The notes beneath the pieces are model-generated. The model was not told where the DNA came from and made no database searches. It saw only the letters and a list, made by a program, of their open reading frames with translations. Source: Bacteroidaceae bacterium (GTDB lineage Bacteria; Bacteroidota; Bacteroidia; Bacteroidales; Bacteroidaceae). Taken from it: 64,000 bases of DNA. The stretch spans positions 124,001 through 188,000 of the forward strand of contig JAEEZS010000009.1 of NCBI GenBank assembly GCA_016291905.1, given 5' to 3'. Shown piece by piece: positions 44,008 through 52,216 of this stretch. Position 1 is the first letter of the stretch. Each line of letters starts with the position of its first letter. The position numbers and the translations under genes are program-made.

Positions 44008-45990
44008 TTACATGGCTCCGGGACCATCGCCTTGCCAGACGGCTCCAGGACCGTCGCCTTGCCATGTCTCGCCCTCCTGCGGCACGATGACGGGCGTGGG
44101 CTGGCGGAGGTTGTCAAGGATGGGATGGTCGAGGCCTTCGATGACGGACGCCTGCGGCCCGATGACGTCGAGGACAACGATTTCGTTCTGCCCCCGCTTG
44201 AGCCAGCAGCCGGGGACGTAGAGCGTCTGCTGCGGACCGATCTCCCAGAAGCGGCCGAGGGCATGGCCGTTAACATAGACCTGGCCCTTGCCCCATGAGC
44301 TCATGTCGAGCCATGTGTCGCCCGCGGCAGAGACGGAGAACGTGCCGCGGTAGTAACCGCGCGTGCCAAAGATTTTCACCTCGTCGGCAAACCCCTCGTG
44401 GTATTCATCGACGCGACGGCCCGCGAAGCCGTCCAAAGCCCTGATGGCCTGTTCGTAATCGTCGGGGATGGGGTATCGCTCCCAGCCCGAGAGCGTGACG
44501 GTCTCGTCGGCATAGTGCAGGGTGACGTCGCCCACAATGCCCTTGAAGTCCTTGATGGCGCGGCCGTAGTTGATGCGGCCGGTGGCCTCAACGAGGATGC
44601 GTAGCACATCGCCCCTACGGGTGGGGGGAAGGGTGAGGGTGGTCTCGCGGACACGGCGGTCGAGCCTGCCGACGAAGCGGTCGTTGATGAACACCTGCGC
44701 ATAGTCGTGGGCATCGAGGGTGAGGGTGCTGGGCACGGGCACCTCGGGCAGGCGGGTGATGTAGTACATCGAGCCCCAGCCGAGGTTGTTGTACTCGAAG
44801 GTGAGGTTGTCCGAATTCTCCGTCGTGCAGAGGCCGCCACAGCCGTAGGCCATCGGGGCAAACTCGGTCAGTTCAATCTTGGGGAAGGAGATCACGGGAT
44901 ACATGGCGGGCACGGGAGGAAGTGCCTTGTCGCTGAACTTCTGCAGCATGGCGCGCAGCTCGTCGAACTTGGGCGTGGGGTGGCCCGCCTCGCTGATGGG
45001 GGCATCGTAGTCGTAGCTGGTGCAGTCGGGCTGATAGCCTGGGCTGTTGGCGCCCGCCCAGTGGCCGAACGAGGTGCCGCCGTGCACCATGTAGAGGCTG
45101 AAGGAGATGTTCTTCTCAAGCATCTCGCGCAGCCCGGCCACCATGTCCTTGGCGTCGCGCGTCTCGTGGGCGCGGCCCCAGTTGTCGAACCATCCGCTCC
45201 AGAACTCCGAGCACATGAGGGGCGTGGTGGGGCGCAGCTGCTTGAGACGGCGGAACTGGCTGTCGATGTTGGAGCCTGTGCCGAAGTTCATCGTCCACAG
45301 CAGGTCGTCGAGGGCGTTCTGCTCGAAGTTACTGCTCCAGTCACACTGGAAGAGGGGGACGTCCGTCCAGCCCACCTCGCGCAGCACGTCACGCACGGCA
45401 CTGACGTAGGGTTTGTCGGTGCCATAGCCGCCAAACTCGTTCTCCACCTGCACCATGATGATGGGGCCGCCCTTGGAGAGCTGCAGGTCGGCCAGCTGCC
45501 CCGCCAGCGCAGCCTCGAACTTGCGGACGCGGTCCATGAAGTAAGGGTCGAGCGAGCGGAGGTTGATGTCCTCCTTTTTCAGCAGCCACCACGGCAGGCC
45601 GCCCATCTCCCACTCGGCGCAGCAGTAAGGCCCCGGGCGGACGATGACGTAGAGTCCGTGCTTCTGGCAGAGCTTCACGAAGGCGCGGACGTCGGCCTGC
45701 CCCTCGAAGCAGAACTGGTCAGGCTGCGGCTCATGGAAATTCCAGAAGACGTAGATGCAGATGGTGTTCATGCCCTGCGCCTTGACCATCTGGATGCGAT
45801 GCTCCCAGTATTCTCGGGGGATGCGGGGGAAGTGCACTTCGCCGGCCTTGACGACGAACGGACGGCCATCGAGGAGGAACGAGCCCTCGCCGACTTCGAA
45901 CGACTTGCCCATGGGGCTTTTACAACCGACGAGGATAACCAGCGCTGCCGTGAGCAGCAAAAGGGGAATGGAGACTTTGTTTTTCATCAT
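44008..45990 (-). CDS. Beta-galactosidase, glycoside hydrolase family 35, lipoprotein
   Basis: 660 residues with lipobox LVGC (Cys23). The GH35 catalytic barrel (about residues 30-345) has GEVHFPRIPREYWEHRI, VFWNFHEP, RPGPYCCAEWE, the acid/base Glu185 in QVENEFGGYG and the nucleophile Glu262 in MCSEFWSGWFDNWG. Jelly-roll domains follow. The last residues, VWQGDGPGAM, repeat a preceding nine-residue unit (WQGDGPGA), because of a 27-base tandem duplication at 44014-44067. Releases terminal beta-linked galactose, probably at the cell surface or in the periplasm. It diverges from the ATPase operon with overlapping promoters. Confidence 0.94.
   Translation of the reverse strand: MMKNKVSIPLLLLTAALVILVGCKSPMGKSFEVGEGSFLLDGRPFVVKAGEVHFPRIPREYWEHRIQMVKAQGMNTICIYVFWNFHEPQPDQFCFEGQADVRAFVKLCQKHGLYVIVRPGPYCCAEWEMGGLPWWLLKKEDINLRSLDPYFMDRVRKFEAALAGQLADLQLSKGGPIIMVQVENEFGGYGTDKPYVSAVRDVLREVGWTDVPLFQCDWSSNFEQNALDDLLWTMNFGTGSNIDSQFRRLKQLRPTTPLMCSEFWSGWFDNWGRAHETRDAKDMVAGLREMLEKNISFSLYMVHGGTSFGHWAGANSPGYQPDCTSYDYDAPISEAGHPTPKFDELRAMLQKFSDKALPPVPAMYPVISFPKIELTEFAPMAYGCGGLCTTENSDNLTFEYNNLGWGSMYYITRLPEVPVPSTLTLDAHDYAQVFINDRFVGRLDRRVRETTLTLPPTRRGDVLRILVEATGRINYGRAIKDFKGIVGDVTLHYADETVTLSGWERYPIPDDYEQAIRALDGFAGRRVDEYHEGFADEVKIFGTRGYYRGTFSVSAAGDTWLDMSSWGKGQVYVNGHALGRFWEIGPQQTLYVPGCWLKRGQNEIVVLDVIGPQASVIEGLDHPILDNLRQPTPVIVPQEGETWQGDGPGAVWQGDGPGAM
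44014..44067. repeat. 27-base tandem duplication at the GH35 C-terminus
   Basis: GGCTCC(G/A)GGACC(A/G)TCGCCTTGCCA occurs twice, at 44014 and 44041, encoding the nine-residue unit WQGDGPGAV twice. Confidence 0.75.
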
Positions 45991-46032
45991 AAGGATTACG
46001 CTGAAGATTGGGTATTTTCATGTTCAGAGGTG

Positions 46033-46064
46033 CAAAAGTAGGGATATAATTTGGTTTTTCAAAA
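46033..46064 (-). promoter_or_regulatory. Promoter of GH35 gene
   Basis: Minus strand: TTTTG (46060-46064), 19 bases, TACTTTTG (46033-46040). It overlaps the opposite promoter by 15 bases. Confidence 0.7.
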
Positions 46065-46081
46065 CTTTTTGGCTTACTTTG
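46050..46081 (+). promoter_or_regulatory. Promoter of ATPase-DUF4435-RidA-GH92 operon
   Basis: TTTG (46050-46053), 20 bases, TTACTTTG (46074-46081; one mismatch to TAnnTTTG). It is interleaved with the GH35 promoter. Confidence 0.55.
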
Positions 46082-46107
46082 CACGCATAGAAGTATAGAA
46101 AGGTATA

Positions 46108-46773
46108 ATGAAAGATTTCACACATCCTGCGGAATATATCCGCCGCGTAGATATCAACCCCCTGTGGGGACGGAAACATATCGTCTGGGAACTGCGCCCC
46201 GACGTGAACATCTTGAGCGGTGTGAACGGCATCGGCAAGAGCACCATCATGCGTAAGATGGCGCAGCAGATGGAACACGGCGACCTGCCCAGTGTCACCA
46301 TCACCTACGAGCCTGCCGAAGCCGATGGCATCCCCTTCGACGTGCTGCACGGAGGCGAGAGCAACGGGCTGGGACGGTTGCTGAGCCGCTATGCCTATTG
46401 CAAGGCCGACCGCCAGACGTTCTACCGCGTGGCGGACGAGCTGTTTGCCGTCACCGAGAAAACCATCGTCCGCACCCCCGACGAGATTCTCTTCCGTCAG
46501 GACGGCGAGGTGCTGACCACCGACCAGCTATCGTCGGGCGAGCGGCAGATGCTGGGCATCCTGCTCACCGTGCTGGTGCAGGAGGGGAAGCCCTGCGTGC
46601 TCTTCATGGACGAGCCGGAGATTTCGCTACACTTCGAATGGCAGGAACGCCTCATCAGCATCATCCGCGAGCTGAATCCCAACGTACAGATTATCCTCTC
46701 CACCCACTCCCCAGCCATCATCATGAGCGGCTGGATGGATGCGGTGACCGAGGTGACGGATATAACGGTTTAG
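46108..46773 (+). CDS. Small ABC/AAA-type ATPase (partner of DUF4435 protein)
   Basis: A 221-residue stand-alone ATPase of the ABC/SMC-like AAA_21 type. Walker A is GVNGIGKST (38-46); the signature-like motif LSSGERQ (141-147), Walker B LFMDEPE (Asp168/Glu169) and switch LSTHSPA (His200) are all intact. It lacks membrane segments and any long coiled-coil insert. The stop codon TAG is inside a heptamer repeat, 30 bases before the DUF4435 gene. ATPase plus DUF4435 is the combination seen in PARIS-type anti-phage systems and in other OLD-like pairs; this ATPase is shorter than the PARIS AriA that I recall. The role is inferred. Confidence 0.85.
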   Translation: MKDFTHPAEYIRRVDINPLWGRKHIVWELRPDVNILSGVNGIGKSTIMRKMAQQMEHGDLPSVTITYEPAEADGIPFDVLHGGESNGLGRLLSRYAYCKADRQTFYRVADELFAVTEKTIVRTPDEILFRQDGEVLTTDQLSSGERQMLGILLTVLVQEGKPCVLFMDEPEISLHFEWQERLISIIRELNPNVQIILSTHSPAIIMSGWMDAVTEVTDITV

Positions 46774-46801
46774 TGGTTAAGGGTTAGTGGTTAGCGGTTA
46801 A
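46767..46801. repeat. ACCnCTA-type heptamer repeat at the ATPase/DUF4435 junction
   Basis: On the minus strand: ACCGCTA, ACCACTA, ACCCTTA, ACCACTA, AACC. It supplies the ATPase gene's stop codon (46771-46773) and fills the gap to the next ATG. Confidence 0.75.
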
Positions 46802-46803
46802 AG

Positions 46804-47931
46804 ATGGCAAAGAAGCTCACGGACAATCTGTCGTCGCTCTATGTGCAGGCTGCCAATAGCCTGCGCCCCAAAACGGCTCGCAAGAAAATTGTGGCCTATG
46901 TGGAGAGCTACGACGACGTCCCCTTCTGGAGCCATATCCTCAGCCAGTTCGCCAACGACAAATACTACTTCCAGGTGATGCTCCCCAGCAGCAGCACCCT
47001 GGCCAAGGGAAAGAAGGTGGCCATGATGAACCGACTGGGCAACTCGCTGGGCGAGAACATGATATCGTGCGTCGATGCCGACTACGACTACCTGCTGCAA
47101 GGCGCTACGTCCACCTCGCGCAAGCTCATCCGCAGCCCCTTCGTCATCCACACCTACGCCTACGCCATCGAGAACTACCAGTGCTACCCCACCACGCTCC
47201 ACGACGTCTGCGTGCAGGCCACGCTCAACGACCACGAGTACATCAACTTCCCCGCCTTCTTCCGCCTCTACTCCAACATCATCTATCCCCTGTTCATCTG
47301 GAACATCTGGTGCTACCGCACGGGGCGCCACTCGGTCTTCTCCATTCAGGACTTCTCCGAGGCCACCCGCCTCAGCCCCGTCAGCTTCAACGTCCCCGTT
47401 ACATCCCTCGAACAGGTGGCCGGCAAGGTGCGCCGCAAACTGGAATGGCTGAAGAAACGCTTTGCCAAGAACGACGAGCAGATTGAAGCCCTCAAGGCCG
47501 AGTTGCTGGGGCTGGGCGTCACCCCCGACAACACCTTCCTCTTCGTACAGGGGCACCACCTGAAGGACAACGTGACGATGAAAATCCTCATCCCCCTCTG
47601 TGCACGGCTGCGCCGCGAGCGTGAGGAGGAAATCAAGAACCTCGCCCTCCATAATCAGCAGTTCCAGAACGAGCTCTCGTCGTACCGCCATAGCGGCGAG
47701 ACTGTGGAGACCATCCTCCGCAAGAACATCCACCCCGAAGCCGTCCCCACCTTCGAGCTCGTCAAGCGCGACATCGAACGCCTCCTGGAAGCCTGCCGCA
47801 AGCACGACGAGCGGAAAGCTCAGAAATCACTGGAAGAGCAAGAGCCAGCGAACTTGCCTGATAACCGAGACGCGACGAACGAAGAAAACAGTCAACTGAA
47901 GAATGAAAACAACAATAACATCCATCTGTAA
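46804..47931 (+). CDS. DUF4435 protein with TOPRIM-like motifs
   Basis: 375 residues. The N-terminal part fits a TOPRIM-type metal site: VAYVESYDDVPFW with Glu34 after a hydrophobic strand, and SCVDADYDYLL with Asp91, Asp93 and Asp95. A region with FVIHTYAYAIENYQCYP follows, as in DUF4435 proteins. The middle is helical with a basic stretch (KVRRKLEWLKKRF), and the C-terminus is low-complexity and Asn/Glu-rich. In PARIS the DUF4435 protein AriB is the nuclease effector released by the ATPase. Here the same pairing makes an RNA- or DNA-cutting effector plausible, but unproven. It overlaps the RidA-like gene by 29 bases. Confidence 0.8.
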   Translation: MAKKLTDNLSSLYVQAANSLRPKTARKKIVAYVESYDDVPFWSHILSQFANDKYYFQVMLPSSSTLAKGKKVAMMNRLGNSLGENMISCVDADYDYLLQGATSTSRKLIRSPFVIHTYAYAIENYQCYPTTLHDVCVQATLNDHEYINFPAFFRLYSNIIYPLFIWNIWCYRTGRHSVFSIQDFSEATRLSPVSFNVPVTSLEQVAGKVRRKLEWLKKRFAKNDEQIEALKAELLGLGVTPDNTFLFVQGHHLKDNVTMKILIPLCARLRREREEEIKNLALHNQQFQNELSSYRHSGETVETILRKNIHPEAVPTFELVKRDIERLLEACRKHDERKAQKSLEEQEPANLPDNRDATNEENSQLKNENNNNIHL

Positions 47932-49030
47932 ACTCAACGAGCATCACACGATGTTCCGCATCGGCGATGCCACCCTGCCCTACTCCGAGCAGCTCCACGC
48001 CCTCATGGAGGCCTGCGCCGCCTGGCTCGCGGAACACGAGGGGCAGACACCCCTTTTCCGCCGTTTTTTCCTTAGCGATGCTGCCAACCAGCAGACCGCC
48101 TTGGAGCAGGCGCTTGACGGCGTGCCCTTCTGCGCCACGTCCATCGTCCAGCAGCCGCCCCTCGACGGCACCAAGATTGCCCTCTGGCTCTGGAGTGCTT
48201 CGGGGCTGACGGCCGAGCAGGGTTGTTTCACCCATAACGGCCTCACCCACTACTGGATGGGCGGCAGCATACCTTATAGCCGTGCCGACATCTCCTCCCT
48301 CGATGCCCGTCCCCGTGTCTCCGACAGCGAGCACCAGATGCGCGACCTCTTCGATGCCTGGCGCTGCGAGCTCAAGCCCATGGAGATGAATATTGCCGAC
48401 AACGGCATACGCACGTGGATATTCGTCCGCGACGTGGACGTCAACTACCGCGGCGTCGTCGACGGACGTCGCAAATACTTCGCCCGCATCGGCCTCACAC
48501 CCAAGACACACTTCCTTGCCAGCACTGGCATCGAGGGACGCCACGCCCTGCCCGAAGTGCTGGTTCAGATGGACGGCTATGCCGTGCGCGGTCTGCAGAA
48601 GGGGCAGGTGCAATACCTCTATGCGAAAGACCACCTCAACTCCACATACGAATACGGCGTCACCTTCGAGCGCGGCACGGCCGTCACCTACGGCGACCGT
48701 CGGCACGTCTTCATCAGCGGCACAGCCAGCATCGACGACAAAGGGCGTGTGGTCCACGAAGGCGACGTCTGCGCCCAGACGCTCCGCATGCTGGAGAACA
48801 TCCGTGCCCTCCTCGCCGAGGCCGACTGCACGCCGAGCGACATCGCCTCTGCCATTGTCTATCTGCGCGATACAGCCGATGCCGAGGTTGTCCGCGCCCT
48901 GCTCGCCCAGCAATTGCCCATGCTCAACTACGTCCTCGTCCTTGCCCCCGTCTGCCGCCCCACGTGGCTCGTCGAGATGGAGTGCATCGCCGTGCGTGAA
49001 GTCAACCACCCCGAATTTCCTAACTTCTGA
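47903..49030 (+). CDS. RidA-family protein (tandem Rid/chorismatase-like fold)
   Basis: 375 residues, about three times a single RidA. The C-terminal ~120 residues have the Rid pattern: HVFISGTASIDDKGRVVHEGDVCAQTLRMLENIRALL, then ASAIVYLRD and LAPVCRPTWLVEMECIAVRE with the conserved Arg. The N-terminal half may be a second, divergent Rid-like domain, as in chorismatase-like enzymes. RidA enzymes hydrolyse reactive imines; the role here is unknown. The start overlaps the DUF4435 end by 29 bases; an alternative ATG is at 47951. GH92 begins one base after its stop. Confidence 0.78.
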   Translation: MKTTITSICKLNEHHTMFRIGDATLPYSEQLHALMEACAAWLAEHEGQTPLFRRFFLSDAANQQTALEQALDGVPFCATSIVQQPPLDGTKIALWLWSASGLTAEQGCFTHNGLTHYWMGGSIPYSRADISSLDARPRVSDSEHQMRDLFDAWRCELKPMEMNIADNGIRTWIFVRDVDVNYRGVVDGRRKYFARIGLTPKTHFLASTGIEGRHALPEVLVQMDGYAVRGLQKGQVQYLYAKDHLNSTYEYGVTFERGTAVTYGDRRHVFISGTASIDDKGRVVHEGDVCAQTLRMLENIRALLAEADCTPSDIASAIVYLRDTADAEVVRALLAQQLPMLNYVLVLAPVCRPTWLVEMECIAVREVNHPEFPNF

Positions 49031-49031
49031 T

Positions 49032-51260
49032 ATGAAAAAAGTTTTCATTTCCCTCCTGATGGCCGTATCCGCCATCATGGCATCAGCCGAAAGCCACACC
49101 CAGTACGTCAACCCCCTTATCGGCACGCAGACCGACGACACCGGCGCCCTCAGCGGCAGCACCTTCCCCGGCGCCTGCTACCCGTTGGGCCTTGTGCAGC
49201 TCAGCCCCGACACCGAGAAGTACGTCACTTGGGACCCTTGCTCGGGCTACGACTACGACCGCAACCGCATCTACGGTTTCTCGCACACCCACCTGAGTGG
49301 CACGGGCTGCACCGACCTCTTCGACGTCATGCTCATGCCCGTCACGGTGCCGGCGACGACCGCGTATCTGGCGGAAGGAGACTTCTCGCAGACGTTCAGC
49401 CACGAGCATGAGACAGCCCGCCCCGGCTACTACGGCGTACGTCTCCTTGAGAGCGGCATCGAAGCCGAGTTCACCGCTACGGCGCACGCCGGCATCCATC
49501 GCTACACCTTCCCCAAGGGGACGGAGCAGGCTATCATCGTTGACCTCGACCACAGCAGCTATCGCGGCGAGGATGCCTACTATACCGGCAAGCGCAGCTA
49601 CGACATCGTCCGTGCCCAGATGCGCATCGTCGACGACCACACCATCGAGGGCTTCCGCCTCATCACCGGCTGGGCACCCCTGCGCCGCGTCTACTTCCGT
49701 GCCGAGTTCTCGAAGCCCTTTGCTTGGACACGCCTCGTCGATCGCAAGCGTACTGCCGATGGCACCGTCATCAACGGCCGTTACCTGCGTGCCGCGCTCA
49801 CGTTCAACCACGACACGGACGACGTGATGGTGAAGGTGGCTATCTCGGCTGTCGATGACGAGGGTGCGCGCCGCAACTTCGCTGCCGAGTGCCGCTCGTG
49901 GGACTTCGATGCCTACGTGCAAGCAGCCGACAAGGCTTGGGAAAGCCATCTCGCCAAAGTCGATATCGAAGGCTCTGACGAGCAGAAGGCCATCTTCTAC
50001 ACCGGCCTCTACCACACGCTCATTCAGCCCAACGTCATCAGCGATGTCGACGGGCGCTACGTCGATGCCACCCATCAGGTGCGCCAGCTGCCGCGCGGAC
50101 AGCACTACTACTCCACCTTCTCCCTCTGGGACACCTTCCGCGCCGCCCATCCCCTCTACAACCTGCTGGAGCCCGAGCTCACGGCCGACTTCGTCCGCAG
50201 CATGATTCTCCATCAGCAGGCCTACGGCTATCTGCCCATCTGGACGCTGTGGGGACAGGAAAACTACTGCATGATAGGCAACCACGCCGTGCCCGTGCTC
50301 TCGCGCGCTATCCTCACCGGCATCCCCGGCATCGATGTCGAGGCCGCCTACCGCGCCATGGTTGAGAGCTGCACCCAGCCGCACACCAACTCGCCCTTCG
50401 ACGTCTGGGAACACTTCGGCTACATGCCTGCCGACCTCCAGGGCAACAGCGTGAGCATCACCATGGAGCAGTCGTTCGACGACTGGTGCGTCGCCGCCAC
50501 CGCCCGCTTCCTCGGGCACGACGACGATACCGCCCGCTTCCAGCGCCGCTCGCTATACTATCGCAACCTCTTCAACCCTGCCAACACCTTCTTCCACCCG
50601 AAAGACGCAAAGGGAAACTTCGTGGAGCCCTTCGACCCGCTTGCCTACGATACGCCCTACTTCATCGAAGGTAACGCCTGGCAGTATATGTGGTTCGTGC
50701 CTCACGATCCGCGGGGGCTCATCGACTTACTGGGAGGCAACAAGAGCTTCAATGCCAAGCTCGACATGTGCTTTACGCTTGAAAGCGAAGAACGCGACTC
50801 GGGTGGCAACGCCTCGGGCTTCATCGGACAGTATGCCCACGGCAACGAGCCCGCCCACCACACCACCTACCTTTATAATTATGCCGGACGCCCTTGGCGT
50901 ACGCAGGAATTGGTGGATCAAGTGCGCCGCTCGTTCTACAACGCCCGTCCCTGCGGCTATGCCGGTAACGACGATTGCGGGCAGATGTCGGCATGGTACG
51001 TCTTCTCCGCCCTCGGCTTCTATCCCTTCAATGCCGGTTCGGACGACTTCGCCATCGGCACGCCACTCTACACCCGCGCCACTCTCCACCTGCCCGGCGG
51101 CAACGACTTCACCATCGTCGCTCCCCGCAAGACAGACCGCGCCATCTACATCCGCGACGTCCGCCTGAACGGCAAGCGCCTCGACGGTCTTACCCTCACC
51201 CAGCAGCAAATCCTCGCAGGCGGCACCCTCGAGTTCAAGATGTCCCCTAAGCACAAGTAA
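49032..51260 (+). CDS. GH92 exo-alpha-mannosidase
   Basis: 742 residues with a signal peptide (MKKVFISLLMAVSAIMASAE). The GH92 pattern is clear: YVNPLIGTQTDD, GSTFPGACYPLGLVQLSPDT, SGYDYDRNRIYGFSHTHLSGTGC, SLWDTFRAAHPLYNLL, GQENYCMIGNHAVPV, EGNAWQYMWFVPHD, GNEPAHHTTYLYNYAG and GNDDCGQMSAWYVFSALGFYP. Such calcium-dependent enzymes trim alpha-mannose from N-glycans or yeast mannan. The frame is open far upstream (48393), but the signal peptide fixes the start at 49032. It is the last gene of the ATPase-DUF4435-RidA operon, one base after RidA. Confidence 0.96.
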   Translation: MKKVFISLLMAVSAIMASAESHTQYVNPLIGTQTDDTGALSGSTFPGACYPLGLVQLSPDTEKYVTWDPCSGYDYDRNRIYGFSHTHLSGTGCTDLFDVMLMPVTVPATTAYLAEGDFSQTFSHEHETARPGYYGVRLLESGIEAEFTATAHAGIHRYTFPKGTEQAIIVDLDHSSYRGEDAYYTGKRSYDIVRAQMRIVDDHTIEGFRLITGWAPLRRVYFRAEFSKPFAWTRLVDRKRTADGTVINGRYLRAALTFNHDTDDVMVKVAISAVDDEGARRNFAAECRSWDFDAYVQAADKAWESHLAKVDIEGSDEQKAIFYTGLYHTLIQPNVISDVDGRYVDATHQVRQLPRGQHYYSTFSLWDTFRAAHPLYNLLEPELTADFVRSMILHQQAYGYLPIWTLWGQENYCMIGNHAVPVLSRAILTGIPGIDVEAAYRAMVESCTQPHTNSPFDVWEHFGYMPADLQGNSVSITMEQSFDDWCVAATARFLGHDDDTARFQRRSLYYRNLFNPANTFFHPKDAKGNFVEPFDPLAYDTPYFIEGNAWQYMWFVPHDPRGLIDLLGGNKSFNAKLDMCFTLESEERDSGGNASGFIGQYAHGNEPAHHTTYLYNYAGRPWRTQELVDQVRRSFYNARPCGYAGNDDCGQMSAWYVFSALGFYPFNAGSDDFAIGTPLYTRATLHLPGGNDFTIVAPRKTDRAIYIRDVRLNGKRLDGLTLTQQQILAGGTLEFKMSPKHK

Positions 51261-51264
51261 AGAA

Positions 51265-51283
51265 CGCCCCTTTCACAAGGGCG
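51265..51283 (+). terminator. Probable terminator after GH92
   Basis: CGCCCCTT, loop near TCAC, AAGGGCG; the stem has one bulged C. Only a short T stretch follows. Confidence 0.45.
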
Positions 51284-51367
51284 ACTTTCCACATTTGGGT
51301 TTTCAAGAAGATTGCTACATGGCTGAGCGATGTAGCAAATAAACAAACGAAAGAATGCAAGCACGGA

Positions 51368-51430
51368 AAATGACGCTGTCATTTATTTAAACGACCCTGT
51401 CATTTATATAAATGACGCCGTCATTTTCCA
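51368..51430. repeat. Array C: three 21-base palindromic units
   Basis: Units at 51368-51388, 51389-51409 and 51410-51430. Each reads AAAyGACnCyGTCATTT plus four A/T-rich bases. A perfect 18-base palindrome, GTCATTTATATAAATGAC, lies at 51399-51416. The array is 71 bases upstream of the HU-like gene. Confidence 0.85.
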
Positions 51431-51501
51431 CCAACGCAGTCAATCTCCCAAATAGGAGTTATCATTCCTGATTTCTAATCCTAAAATTCACCGTTTATTC
51501 C

Positions 51502-52146
51502 ATGTCCATTCAGTTTGATTTCCGTCCTTCACCCCGTACCGTCACTATCGACGGCGAGGAAGTCCGCCCCCTCTACCCCAAGGCCGTCAACGTCGAGACC
51601 ATCTCCTTCGATACGCTTGCGAAAGAGATTGAGGCCTCGGCCGGCCCTACCGCCGCCGATGTTAAAGGCGTCATGGAAGCTATCGTAACCTTTGCTGCCC
51701 GTCACCTCACCTGCAGCCAACACGTCGAACTTCGTGGCCTCGGCACACTCTCCCTCGGTATCGCCTGCGACAAAGATGCCGAAGGGCATACCCCCCTCAT
51801 CACCTCTCCCGACCAAGTGAAACCCTCCGACCTCCACGTCAGCCGCGTCAACTTCGATGCCAAGCCCGAGTTCCTCGCCCGCCTTCAGACCACTTTCGAG
51901 CCAGCCGTCCAGAAGTTCCCCTCTAATCGCGACTACGCCATCCCCTCGCCCGACGAGCGCCGCGCCCTGCTACGCGATTACCTCACCCAAAACGCCACTA
52001 TCAACATCCGTCGCTACGCCGCCTTAACCCATCTCCCCACCACACAGGCAACCGCCGAGCTGAAAGCTTTCGCCGCCTCCGGCTTCCTCGTCCCCTCCGG
52101 CCCCGCCACCCATCGCATCTACCTCTTAGGCAACGGAGAATTCTGA
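51502..52146 (+). CDS. HU/IHF-like DNA-binding protein with C-terminal winged-helix-like part
   Basis: 214 residues. The N-terminal ~125 residues look like the HU-like family of Bacteroidetes (IEASAGPTAADVKGVMEAIVTFAARHLTCSQHVELRGLGTLSLGI). The rest (about 148-214: SPDERRALLRDYLTQNATINIRRYAALTHLPTTQATAELKAF) resembles a winged helix. It would bind DNA, perhaps as a nucleoid or regulatory protein. Array C lies directly upstream. No operon partner; it precedes an AT-rich orphan. Confidence 0.75.
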   Translation: MSIQFDFRPSPRTVTIDGEEVRPLYPKAVNVETISFDTLAKEIEASAGPTAADVKGVMEAIVTFAARHLTCSQHVELRGLGTLSLGIACDKDAEGHTPLITSPDQVKPSDLHVSRVNFDAKPEFLARLQTTFEPAVQKFPSNRDYAIPSPDERRALLRDYLTQNATINIRRYAALTHLPTTQATAELKAFAASGFLVPSGPATHRIYLLGNGEF

Positions 52147-52216
52147 TCTTTTCAGCGAAAAAAGTAGTTTATTTATTTGGTATAACACAGAATAATAAAT
52201 GAATATGCATTAAAAT

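Noticed and set aside
44707..46041. 444-codon open frame on the plus strand opposite GH35
   Set aside because: Antisense shadow of a clear GH35 gene; composition biased and without recognisable domains.
46108..47931. Calling the ATPase/DUF4435 pair a bona fide PARIS system
   Set aside because: The ATPase is only 221 residues and there is a third RidA-like gene; sequence alone supports relatedness, not identity.
48393..49031. N-terminal extension of GH92
   Set aside because: The open frame continues upstream inside the RidA gene, but the signal peptide at 49032 marks the true start.
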